64,000 nucleotides of DNA, taken from positions 62,001-126,000 of the forward strand of contig NZ_FQUN01000010.1 in the NCBI RefSeq assembly GCF_900129005.1, in the 5' to 3' direction. The position numbers and the translations under genes are program-made. This stretch comes from Leeuwenhoekiella marinoflava DSM 3653. Lineage in GTDB: Bacteria > Bacteroidota > Bacteroidia > Flavobacteriales > Flavobacteriaceae. Every line of letters begins with the position of its first letter. Position 1 is the stretch's first letter. The notes under the pieces are model-generated. The model did no database searches and had not been told where the DNA came from. It saw nothing but the letters and a program-made list of their open reading frames with translations. Positions 37,763 through 45,082 of the stretch are shown piece by piece.

Positions 37763-38059
37763 ATGAAGCGAGCACTTATCAAATTCAGATGCAGCGTTTA
37801 TGAGAAAAAATTGCTGCAGGTAAAAGCAAAAGCTGCAGGTACTTCTTTGAGTGCTTTTTGCAGAAATAGCTTAATGGAACAACAGATCACTCAGCGTATG
37901 AGTGAAGAGCATATGTACACCTATAAAATGCTGGTCAAGTATCACAATAACTTTAAACGCATCGGTAATATGTATAAAAAAGGAAACCAAAAGCTCAGCC
38001 AGGAAGTCATTGTAGTGGCTGAAGAAATCAAAAAACATTTAAAAACCATACTCAAATGA
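37763..38059 (+). CDS. mobC: MobC-like mobilization accessory protein
   Basis: 98 residues from ATG 37763 (an earlier in-frame ATG at 37700 would run through the oriT hairpin). The N-terminal ribbon-helix-helix-like segment FRCSVYEKKLLQVKAKAAG and AFCRNSL, then HNNFKRIGNMYKKG, match the MobC relaxosome family. It should bind oriT and help the relaxase. Overlaps mobA by 4 bp. Confidence 0.85.
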   Translation: MKRALIKFRCSVYEKKLLQVKAKAAGTSLSAFCRNSLMEQQITQRMSEEHMYTYKMLVKYHNNFKRIGNMYKKGNQKLSQEVIVVAEEIKKHLKTILK

Positions 38060-38883
38060 TTGGCAAAGGAAGTTCCATATCCAGTACGCTCGGCGCTTTG
38101 AGATATGGCAACAACAAAGAGAAAGAAGCTGAGCAGGTATACAGTGATCTAATCGTCGGAGAAACTGCAGAGGAAATCGCTCAGGAATTTAAAGCCGTTC
38201 AGGAGCTCAATCAAATCTGTGAGCGTAATACCTTGAGTTTTATTTTAAGTCCAACCGTTCGTGATGGAGAAAATCTCAGCAACCGCGAACTCGGCGCACT
38301 TACCAAAAGCTTTATTCAGCAAATGAAATTGCAGGAGCGCCAGGCAGTAGCTTATGTGCATCGGGATAAAGAGCATACCCACGTGCACCTTTATGTCAAT
38401 CGTATCGATCTCAACGGCAGGGCATACAACGACAGTTTTATAGGAAAGCAAAGTCAATTGGCAGCAGAGCGGACTGCCCGAGAATTGGGACTTCAAACGG
38501 TGAAAGATGTGCAGTATGAAAAAAGCCGGGAGCTCAGCAGAATCCGAGCTGAAATACAAAAAGCACATCAAAATGCCATCAGTCAGGATAGATCAAAAGA
38601 TCTGCAGACCTATATTAACCGGATGCGTGAGCAGCAGATTAACGTAATACCGGTAATCAATAAATCCAAGCAGCTTCAGGGATTTCGGTTTGAATATCAA
38701 GGGCAAAGTATCAAAGGAAGTGCCGTTCACCGATCGATGTCTGCCAGTAATTTGCTCAAATCAATCCACCGCGAAAAAAGTATTGCTCTATCCGGAAGAA
38801 GCGTCACCATTGCACCAAGTTTGGCCAAAGCCCTGGCCAAAAAGGTTATAAAAATTGTAATCGATAAAGGAATTGGAATATGA
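38056..38883 (+). CDS. mobA: MobA-like relaxase (MOB_P-type mobilization nuclease)
   Basis: 275 residues. The N-terminus MIGKGSSISSTLGALRYGNN has the candidate nucleophile tyrosine (Y17), and the metal-binding three-histidine motif is EHTHVHLYVNRID (H107, H109, H111). The protein nicks oriT and stays covalently attached to the transferred strand. It is short: only the nuclease domain, no helicase. The start codon overlaps mobC by 4 bp and the stop overlaps the next gene by 4 bp. Confidence 0.92.
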   Translation: MIGKGSSISSTLGALRYGNNKEKEAEQVYSDLIVGETAEEIAQEFKAVQELNQICERNTLSFILSPTVRDGENLSNRELGALTKSFIQQMKLQERQAVAYVHRDKEHTHVHLYVNRIDLNGRAYNDSFIGKQSQLAAERTARELGLQTVKDVQYEKSRELSRIRAEIQKAHQNAISQDRSKDLQTYINRMREQQINVIPVINKSKQLQGFRFEYQGQSIKGSAVHRSMSASNLLKSIHREKSIALSGRSVTIAPSLAKALAKKVIKIVIDKGIGI

Positions 38884-39194
38884 CAAAGCTTGAACTAATA
38901 TCAGAATTGCTCGTTGAAGAATTACACAGCTTCAAATTAGAGGTTAGCAGATTAGAACTTATTGAAAAGAATCTCAAGAAGACACGCATTAAAGCCGACA
39001 GTTCACAAATTGAAAAGTTAGTTGAGGAACATCTTAAAAAACTACACATAGATCAAAAAGCCCAACAGGAAAATCGCAAAGAAATACTAAAGCGTATTAA
39101 ACATTCCCGGACGGTTCCGAATTGGCTGATAGTGCTAGCGCTACTTCTTTTTCTTTCACAAGCATTTAGTATTGTATATCTGCTGCTGCGCTAA
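38880..39194 (+). CDS. Small membrane-anchored mobilization-operon protein
   Basis: 104 residues: a charged coiled-coil N-terminal part (residues about 1-75) and one C-terminal membrane helix (WLIVLALLLFLSQAFSIVYL). It overlaps mobA by 4 bp, so it is co-translated and may help mobilization. No family recognised. Its last 50 bp and the downstream hairpin are copied again at 42473-42610. Confidence 0.7.
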   Translation: MTKLELISELLVEELHSFKLEVSRLELIEKNLKKTRIKADSSQIEKLVEEHLKKLHIDQKAQQENRKEILKRIKHSRTVPNWLIVLALLLFLSQAFSIVYLLLR

Positions 39195-39280
39195 TAAGTG
39201 GTACAGGAATTAATTTTTTCTTTCAAAAAAACCAGTCTTTAGTGAAGGCCTTTCCGAAAGAAAAAATTATTGGGAAGGGA
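39141..39280. repeat. Direct repeat DR1 (3' end of the mobilization operon)
   Basis: A copy of about 140 bp matching 42473-42610, including the 3' end of the small membrane gene and its hairpin (CATTTAGTATTGT, GGAATTAATTTTTTCTTTC, AAGGCCTTTCCGAAAGAAAA shared). It brackets a 3.2-kb block with DR2. Confidence 0.85.
39212..39268 (+). terminator. Terminator hairpin of the mobilization operon
   Basis: Arms AATTTTTTCTTTC (39212-39224) and GAAAGAAAAAATT (39256-39268) form a 13-bp stem around 31 nt. The whole structure is repeated in DR2. Confidence 0.6.
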
Positions 39281-39323
39281 TTTAAGTAAGGTGATACTTT
39301 GTATTGAAAAGTAATTTTACGTC

Positions 39324-39792
39324 TTAACACCATCTTATTTTATAGGCTTTATTTTCTTCTAATTTCAGGCTCATTTTGTGAACGCTTATATTTAAGATGT
39401 CAGTATCATAAAGCTCCTTGATGTGACCGAAGATATCCCGGTAACTCAACCCAAGACCATGGAGACTAATGATCTTTTCAGAAAGGTTATCTGCCAGAAT
39501 GGTTTGACGTTTTTTAACCAGTTCCGGTTCAAAACTGCTTTGACGATCTTGAGGAGTCTCAATATCAAAAGAGTCAAAACCACTCTTGAGTTTTTTTTCC
39601 TTTACCATTGCGCTTATTGCCCTTGGCGCGTTCATCGTTGTCCAGATGGGAATCCATCTAAGCAGAAAGTGCCTTTTCTATTACGTTCTTAAGCATAGGT
39701 GCAAAAGCACCGTCTTTACCAAACAAACTCTTGCCAGACATAAACTGGTCAAGCACTTTCTTCTCAAACTCTTATTGTTCTTTTGTAGTCAT
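39324..39792 (-). pseudogene. Remnant of an IS256-family transposase
   Basis: On the minus strand an ATG at 39792 gives MTTKEQ, a stop, EFEEKVLDQFMSGKSLFGKD, another stop and further sequence. The frame from 39635 continues with GFDSFDIETPQDRQSSFEPE, KKRQTILADNLSEKIISLHG and LGLSYRDIFGHIKELY. This is the N-terminal third of an IS256/Mutator transposase. Internal stops and loss of the DDE catalytic part show it is dead. It marks past IS activity inside the bracketed block. Confidence 0.85.
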
Positions 39793-39903
39793 AATTCTGT
39801 TTGAATGAAATTAATAAATAATCCTATTCAGACAGAGTTTAGTTTACACCCTCTAACCATTTGCTTAAACAGAGTAGCTAAGCGGTTAATAGGATAGTGT
39901 CAT

Positions 39904-40938
39904 CTAATGTAAAATATCAATAATCAGTTTTGCTGGAACATCGTTTTCCTGAAATTTTGCTTTTAATTGATCCTGACTTTTAATAAGTTCTACTCTATGT
40001 GCATCTAGCTTATTACGGATTAGAACCGTATTATTGTCTAATTTTTTAATTGTTCTTTCCACTACTAGTTTCAGATCTTTCACACTGGTGGCACCGTCAA
40101 TTTCTTCTTGGTTAATATTGGTTGCAGCAGCTATCTGTAGAGATAAATTTGCTAAACTCAATATATTACCCATAGTATTTAATGTATTCTGAGCTTTGCT
40201 AGCTCGTTGAATTTCTGAAAGATCATTTTCAAGATCAATAGTTAATTGATCAATCTTTTCAGTTTGTTCTAAGTATTTGTTTTTTAAAGCATAGAAATTA
40301 TTGAATGCTTCTGCATCATTCATCTCTATTTCTAGTGTCTCAAAGACTCCATTTATTATACTGATCTTATTATTAAACTCAAAAGATCTCTGAACGTCTA
40401 TATTGCTGACAACACTTAATGCTTGTACGTTAAGATCTTTATAAAAGTACTGATCAATTAATCCATAATTAAACACAACTCCCCTTCTGTTTAAAAAATT
40501 TCTTTTGTTAGTGATCCATATATAAAAAGATTTAGCTTGGGAAGGCCTCATCATTACAGATGGATTTGGTTCATTAGTTACACCTGGTTCATTATAGGAT
40601 TTAGCTAATACAAAAAGAGGAGAGCTACCAAATCCAAGATTTTCAATTGGACTATATTCAACAGCACCTGACATCATATGGATCCTTGCTTTCACTCTGT
40701 ATAAGGCTCCGGAATTTGAATTCCATTTCAATAATTCTTGTAGTCTATCTTTCTCGCCTTCAATCGAACTAAATGCGGATCGTCTTGCTTGTGCGTTTTC
40801 TATTTGAGGAATAGCTCTTTTTAAAAATCGATTGAAATTTGTAAAGGTTCTAACATCCCTTCTAGTTTGAGCAAATGAAGTTTGGGTTATACATAATGTG
40901 AATACCAAGATCAAAGCTAATGTTAAAGTCTTTTTCAT
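39904..40938 (-). CDS. Secreted coiled-coil protein, second gene of a toxin-like pair
   Basis: 344 residues with a Sec signal peptide ending SFAQ. The mature protein is largely helical, with a long coiled coil at about 225-260 (NKYLEQTEKIDQLTIDLEND) and another at the C-terminus (about 300-340). A short hydrophobic helix (ILSLANLSLQIAAA) lies between them. The overlap of 4 bp with the gene upstream and the matching helical style suggest a two-component secreted system, for example an alpha-pore-forming toxin. No sequence motif proves it. Confidence 0.6.
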   Translation of the reverse strand: MKKTLTLALILVFTLCITQTSFAQTRRDVRTFTNFNRFLKRAIPQIENAQARRSAFSSIEGEKDRLQELLKWNSNSGALYRVKARIHMMSGAVEYSPIENLGFGSSPLFVLAKSYNEPGVTNEPNPSVMMRPSQAKSFYIWITNKRNFLNRRGVVFNYGLIDQYFYKDLNVQALSVVSNIDVQRSFEFNNKISIINGVFETLEIEMNDAEAFNNFYALKNKYLEQTEKIDQLTIDLENDLSEIQRASKAQNTLNTMGNILSLANLSLQIAAATNINQEEIDGATSVKDLKLVVERTIKKLDNNTVLIRNKLDAHRVELIKSQDQLKAKFQENDVPAKLIIDILH

Positions 40939-42254
40939 AATAGTTCAAGGTATTCCTTAATTCTGTTTTTAGAATTGTAAGCTATTGTTATAGCCATTGA
41001 GCATAAGCTAATCTCAGCTCTTAGCAAATTAATTTCCTTCAGTGCTAAATTTATCTTGCTTTCACTATCGCGATCTGATTTCCAAGGAATATTTTTATTC
41101 ATTACATGATCTTCAACTTGATCACGATTATATCCTGCTGGTATATTGAAATGCTCATATACATAAACATAATCGCCTGTTTTTGGTTCTAGAAGCTCCA
41201 CCTGTTGCTTTCCTTTAGCATATCTAGTTTGAACAACTTCAATATCAACAAAGTTAGCGTTGAGATCTGTATTTAGCGTTGATTTCAATTTAGTCAAACG
41301 ACTATATATTCTCGAAGTAATCCTGATTATATTTGAAGAATCCCAGGTTCCACCTTTTGAATCAAAATCAACTCCAGTTATATTTTCTGGACCAAATCCA
41401 GCAAACATAACTGTTGGATTATCGATAACTTTCGACTCTTGAGATGCATTTACTTTATAGTTTTTAAGACCTAAACGTACCGCTAATTGATCGTTGTCGA
41501 AACTACTTATTAAAGCATCATGTTTTGCTATCGCCTTATTTTGAACGTCATAGATCGAGCCAGGTTGATCACTTAGCATATCATTAAACCATGAGTCATA
41601 TTTTACGATTGCTGCTTTAATAACAGCAATTGGGTAATTCAAATTAGTTCTTCCTGCTATTTCTAAACTTAAAGCAAGCGGTAAAATTAAGCATGCATCC
41701 GGTCCCTTTCCTTCTTTAGAGTCTCGTAATATAGAAAGACATTGATCTGCAGTTGTAATTATATCAACGACCTCATTTTTAACTTCCTCATTATCAAAAA
41801 TTCTAGGGTTCTCGATACTTGCCGCAATCATATTATCATTATATCTTCTAGCAGCAGCGCTAATCTCACCTAGTAGTTCTGTCTTATATTGTATCTCTAA
41901 TTCTTTTCTGATTTGATGTGGTAAGCTATTAATAGCGTTTTGAATCTCAACCAAGGAAAATTGAATACTATTTAATTGCTCATTTATGACCTTTAGCATC
42001 CCATTTTGATATTTCATCATAGCTATCATAGGATCTCCAGGACCGCTTGAAAAGGAGTTGATCAGTGACATACCAGTTTGCGCTATTGCCATAGCGGTCA
42101 TAGGGTCTACAGCTAATATCTCTGGAGAATGAATTGAAATCAATTCTGAAGAATTTCCAAGTGTTGTTTTTGGCATTAACAAAACGCCAATAGAAGTAAG
42201 TGTCACCATTTTTGTAAATGATCGCCTATTAAATTCTTCATTTTGTGATTTCAT
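40935..42254 (-). CDS. Tat-type secreted helical protein, first gene of the pair
   Basis: 439 residues. NRRSFTK at 9-15 is a twin-arginine signal motif followed by a hydrophobic stretch (MVTLTSIGVLLM). The mature part is mostly amphipathic helix with a coiled-coil region at about 88-125 (NEQLNSIQFSLVEIQNAINS). The pair is in an island cargo slot bracketed by direct repeats. Helical, exported and bipartite points towards toxin or surface-acting functions, but the family was not recognised. A 13-bp hairpin precedes the start. Confidence 0.6.
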   Translation of the reverse strand: MKSQNEEFNRRSFTKMVTLTSIGVLLMPKTTLGNSSELISIHSPEILAVDPMTAMAIAQTGMSLINSFSSGPGDPMIAMMKYQNGMLKVINEQLNSIQFSLVEIQNAINSLPHQIRKELEIQYKTELLGEISAAARRYNDNMIAASIENPRIFDNEEVKNEVVDIITTADQCLSILRDSKEGKGPDACLILPLALSLEIAGRTNLNYPIAVIKAAIVKYDSWFNDMLSDQPGSIYDVQNKAIAKHDALISSFDNDQLAVRLGLKNYKVNASQESKVIDNPTVMFAGFGPENITGVDFDSKGGTWDSSNIIRITSRIYSRLTKLKSTLNTDLNANFVDIEVVQTRYAKGKQQVELLEPKTGDYVYVYEHFNIPAGYNRDQVEDHVMNKNIPWKSDRDSESKINLALKEINLLRAEISLCSMAITIAYNSKNRIKEYLELL

Positions 42255-42257
42255 TAT

Positions 42258-42294
42258 TATAGATTTATTTAAAAATATAAAAAATAAATCTATA
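42258..42294. promoter_or_regulatory. AT-rich 13-bp inverted repeat before the secreted-protein operon
   Basis: TATAGATTTATTT (42258-42270) pairs perfectly with AAATAAATCTATA (42282-42294), starting 4 nt upstream of the ATG on the minus strand. It could be an operator, or a leader hairpin hiding the ribosome-binding site. Confidence 0.5.
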
Positions 42295-42472
42295 ATTGAT
42301 TATTCCTCAAAACATTGGGTTTATTAATTCAAGACTAGTTACTCCGCTGAGGTAGTAAGCATACTAAGCAATATACCTAAGTGGACAATTTTTCGTCTTT
42401 TAAAATTTAGAATGATACAGTAATATTCCACTGCTTTAAAATGAAGATCCGCATTGGCTCTTGATCTTAAAA

Positions 42473-42610
42473 CTACTTCTTTCTCTTTGACAAGCATTTA
42501 GTATTGTCTACCTACTGCTACGCCAATAAATGAAATAGGAATTAATTTTTTCTTTCAAAAAAACCTTGCTACAGTGAAGGCCTTTCCGAAAGAAAAAATA
42601 ATGGGAAGTG
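42473..42610. repeat. Direct repeat DR2
   Basis: A diverged copy of 39141-39280, including the remnant of the small membrane gene's 3' end and its terminator hairpin. No ORF survives in it. It ends the bracketed 3.2-kb cargo block. Confidence 0.85.
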
Positions 42611-42750
42611 ACTAAAGGTAGAATGACTATTTCGGTTTCGATAAATACAGGACTTAGAGCCCTTAGACTGTCAATCCCAGAATCTTCATTTTTAACGTAA
42701 AAACAGGCTCAGTTCAATAAAATCAATGATTTTTTAGCGTAAAAATGTTG

Positions 42751-42857
42751 TGTTAAAGTATAAGCGAACTCACGCCGTTGTATATGCCCCGTGACATTTA
42801 GTGAGTATCTGAAATCTCACTTTACGGGTGTACAAGCACCCTCTACCCCTAGGGGTT
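42751..42857 (-). ncRNA. Putative dCas12f guide RNA, unit 2 (scaffold 42857-42771, guide 42770-42751)
   Basis: Read on the minus strand, the scaffold begins with a short hairpin (ACCCCTAGGGGT) and continues GGGTG-CTTGTA-CACCC, then an AGTGAG/CTCACT hairpin inside a CCCGT/ACGGG stem. It ends CATATACAACGGCGTG. By hand count 66 of 73 positions match unit 1, and the sequence diverges abruptly after GGCGTG, where the guide would start (AGTTCGCTTATACTTTAACA). No match of this guide was seen in the window. The order scaffold-then-guide matches TnpB/Cas12f-type RNAs. Confidence 0.65.
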
Positions 42858-42918
42858 ATTTTAAGCTTCTTCGTACTAATCCTCTTTTTTGTTTCATCAG
42901 CAGCATTACCTAGCTTTT

Positions 42919-43025
42919 TTTTAGCAATGAGTCGATGACACGCCGTTGTATATGTCCCGCGACATTTAGTGAGTGTCTGCCACCTCACTTCACGGGTGTA
43001 CAAGCACCCTCAGACCTATAAGGTT
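42919..43025 (-). ncRNA. Putative dCas12f guide RNA, unit 1 (scaffold 43025-42939, guide 42938-42919)
   Basis: It starts at the stop codon of the dCas12f gene, on the same strand. The scaffold shows ACCTTATAGGT, the GGGTG/CACCC hairpin, the AGTGAG/CTCACT hairpin and an enclosing CCCGU/GCGGG stem that has U-G where unit 2 has U-A, which is a compensatory change. After GGCGTG the sequence is unique (guide candidate TCATCGACTCATTGCTAAAA). An RNA overlapping or abutting the 3' end of its protein gene is typical of omega-RNA-like guides. The target is unknown. Confidence 0.68.
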
Positions 43026-44121
43026 AATCGATAAGCAGTTCTATGCCTGCTTTCTTTGCTTTGTATTCTATTTTTTTAGTTAGTTCGTAATAGTTCCAGT
43101 TTCTAAGCACAAAGTTTTCTTCTTGTGCTGCCTCTATCTTGGCTTCCTGATTGATGAGAATCAAAGTGCCGGCCTGGTGCTTCACACAAAAGTCAATGAG
43201 CTTTCTGCTGTACACGTGCAAGCGCTGATTCACATAATTGATTTCCTTTTCCCGAAACTTATCTACAGCTTTGAGTTTGCGTTTACGTCCATGACCTCCC
43301 CGGGAATGTACTGATCCCGTCAAAGCTCTTTTACGTGCAGCCTGAATGGCTAGTCTACGGTATAAAAACTCTTCTTTGGTTCCTATAGTCATTCGATTGC
43401 GACCAATCTTGACGGTAATGGGGTATTCTAATGACAAGGAAGCTTCCGCTATTACCTGAGGTTTTAGAGCGTGCTGTTCTTGCTCGATATCAAAGACTGC
43501 CAACCAAAAGATCTTCCCGTCTTTGAGTTTGATTTCTGAGGTGCGCAATCGGGTTTCTCCTTTTAGTACCCGGTGCAACAAACTGCGCTTATCGGAGAAG
43601 TCCCGCCCCAAATAGGTGCGAAACGGAATTTGAAACAACCGAAAACAAAAGGCACCTCGATCTTCGTCATAGTGGAATCCCCACATACAACGTGGAGCAA
43701 AGGGAAAGCCGATATCCCTTCTGAAATTTTTAAGGGAGCGTTCCCCGCTCCAGTACTGGGGTCTGTTTTTCTGAAACGAACTCTCCAGATTTCTGTTTAA
43801 GCTCGATAAGACTTCCGTAGGGATTTGACCTTTAAAGCGGTCAGAGACCACCCGGTAGGTACTGTTGATTCGTGAACGGTTTAAGATCCCGTTTTCGTGT
43901 TTTTTGACATCGGCAAGCTTGTATTGGATATCTTCTGTAAAGTAAAAAAACTCCTTGATCATTTCCTGGCAGTACAGGTGCGTTACTATGATGTTTGCCG
44001 CTTTAAAGCAGCAGTATTGCCAGTCGTAGAGTTTAGCCATTGCCTCTTTACGTGCTTCATAATCCGGCAGGTCTATATTAAGTTGAATCTTTCGGGTAAG
44101 GCTGAGGGTTTTGGTTTTCAT
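43024..44121 (-). CDS. Nuclease-dead Cas12f/TnpB-family RNA-guided DNA-binding protein (dCas12f)
   Basis: 365 residues. The C-terminal half aligns by eye with RuvC-fold TnpB/Cas12f: the strand before RuvC-I (GKIFWLAVFDIE), the helix YSRKLIDFCVKHQAG, then NWNYYELTKKIEYKAKKAGI. At the RuvC-I position EASLSL (226-231) has serine 228 where the catalytic Asp should be. At RuvC-II LINQEA has N/Q for the Glu. The chain stops at GIELLID, before the zinc-ribbon and RuvC-III Asp. It therefore should bind RNA-programmed DNA without cutting. The start is 2 nt after the sigma-factor stop, and two guide-RNA-like repeats follow. Confidence 0.78.
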   Translation of the reverse strand: MKTKTLSLTRKIQLNIDLPDYEARKEAMAKLYDWQYCCFKAANIIVTHLYCQEMIKEFFYFTEDIQYKLADVKKHENGILNRSRINSTYRVVSDRFKGQIPTEVLSSLNRNLESSFQKNRPQYWSGERSLKNFRRDIGFPFAPRCMWGFHYDEDRGAFCFRLFQIPFRTYLGRDFSDKRSLLHRVLKGETRLRTSEIKLKDGKIFWLAVFDIEQEQHALKPQVIAEASLSLEYPITVKIGRNRMTIGTKEEFLYRRLAIQAARKRALTGSVHSRGGHGRKRKLKAVDKFREKEINYVNQRLHVYSRKLIDFCVKHQAGTLILINQEAKIEAAQEENFVLRNWNYYELTKKIEYKAKKAGIELLID

Positions 44122-44123
44122 AA

Positions 44124-44921
44124 TCAGGCGGATTTTAAATGCTGTTCGTGGTTTTCTTGTAAAAACTTATACGCCGTTGTAAAGGCACGATGCACTTCTT
44201 TTTGAGATAAGTTCAGCTCTGCAGCGATGGCTGCAAACGAGTATTGCTGTTCACAGCGAAGTTCCAATACACGGGCTTGCTGTTCGGTGATTTCAACCAA
44301 AGGTTTTGATTGCTCTTCACCTGTCTTATCTGTTTTTAGAATGTATCCCTGATTGAGGATCGTTTTGATCTCGGCAATAGTTTGCTTCATCATATTACTG
44401 GCTTCGGTGATGCTGATGCCTAGCTGCTCTGAAAGAGTTTTGTATTTAAAACCATGTTGAAAGCAGAGTTCAATCAGGCGTTTACGCTGCGATCCCAAAA
44501 GCGGTAGTATATTGACCACTTGCTCATAATCCTTTTGCTTTTTTTGTTGGTCTATCAAATGATCATCCACTGCAGCCGGATCATATCCCAACATATAATC
44601 CTGATAATTCGGAAAGTTATCCAATGCATAAAAATCCCGGTCAAACTGATTTTTAGGACGGGCGTAGTACCATTTGCATTCGCTACTAATCACCGTATAC
44701 AAGAAATTGACCAAATGCTGAGGCGATTCGATTTGCTCGCGTTTATCCCAAAGGATTAAAAAGGCATCCTGCACCAAGGTTTCTACTACAAAGACATCTT
44801 TGATTAAACTCCTACCCATCCAGTAAATGCGCCGGTGATATTCCTTATAGATGGCTTTAAAGGCTAATGGGCAGCCTTGTTTGAATCCATTATAGTGCTT
44901 ATCTATTTGAAATCGCTTCAT
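44124..44921 (-). CDS. ECF-like RNA polymerase sigma factor paired with dCas12f
   Basis: 265 residues, longer than usual ECF factors (about 190). Region 2 (about 18-85) includes FKAIYKEYHRRIYWMGRSL and VETLVQDAFLILWDKRE. Region 4 (about 135-185) contains LLGSQRKRLIELCFQHGFKY and LSEQLGISITEASNMM. A second HTH-like block (about 210-255) reads ITEQQARVLELRCEQQYSF and IAAELNLSQKEVHRAF. The coupled dCas12f gene starts 2 nt after its stop. It would bring RNA polymerase to the site bound by dCas12f-guide RNA. No cognate anti-sigma gene is adjacent; an XRE regulator lies divergently. Confidence 0.82.
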   Translation of the reverse strand: MKRFQIDKHYNGFKQGCPLAFKAIYKEYHRRIYWMGRSLIKDVFVVETLVQDAFLILWDKREQIESPQHLVNFLYTVISSECKWYYARPKNQFDRDFYALDNFPNYQDYMLGYDPAAVDDHLIDQQKKQKDYEQVVNILPLLGSQRKRLIELCFQHGFKYKTLSEQLGISITEASNMMKQTIAEIKTILNQGYILKTDKTGEEQSKPLVEITEQQARVLELRCEQQYSFAAIAAELNLSQKEVHRAFTTAYKFLQENHEQHLKSA

Positions 44922-45030
44922 AATATTACCCGTTTTTAATACTAGATTTTGCTCTATTATTCATTTATTTATCATTCACTCAATATTGCAAAGCCATAGC
45001 TATGAGGTAAATATAAAAATAAATATTAGT

Positions 45031-45050
45031 AATTGTCAAACTTGACAATT
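45031..45050. promoter_or_regulatory. 20-bp palindromic operator between sigma and XRE genes
   Basis: AATTGTCAA-AC-TTGACAATT, with 9-bp perfect arms and a 2-bp centre. It is the only strong dyad in the 161-bp divergent region between the sigma-dCas12f operon (start 44921) and the XRE gene (45083), 33 bp from the XRE start. A likely binding site for the XRE protein. Confidence 0.7.
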
Positions 45051-45082
45051 ATTTCACACTTTTTGATTCGATATTCGTATTC

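Noticed and set aside
42770-43003. Minus-strand ORF of 77 codons across the repeats
   Set aside because: It follows the repeated RNA units and has repetitive composition; it is explained by the guide-RNA scaffolds.
42771-43011. The two 73-bp repeats as a classic CRISPR array
   Set aside because: Only two units, 168 bp apart, with no regular 30-40-bp spacers and no cas1/cas2; the fold and the position at the 3' end of a dCas12f gene fit an omega-RNA-like guide better.
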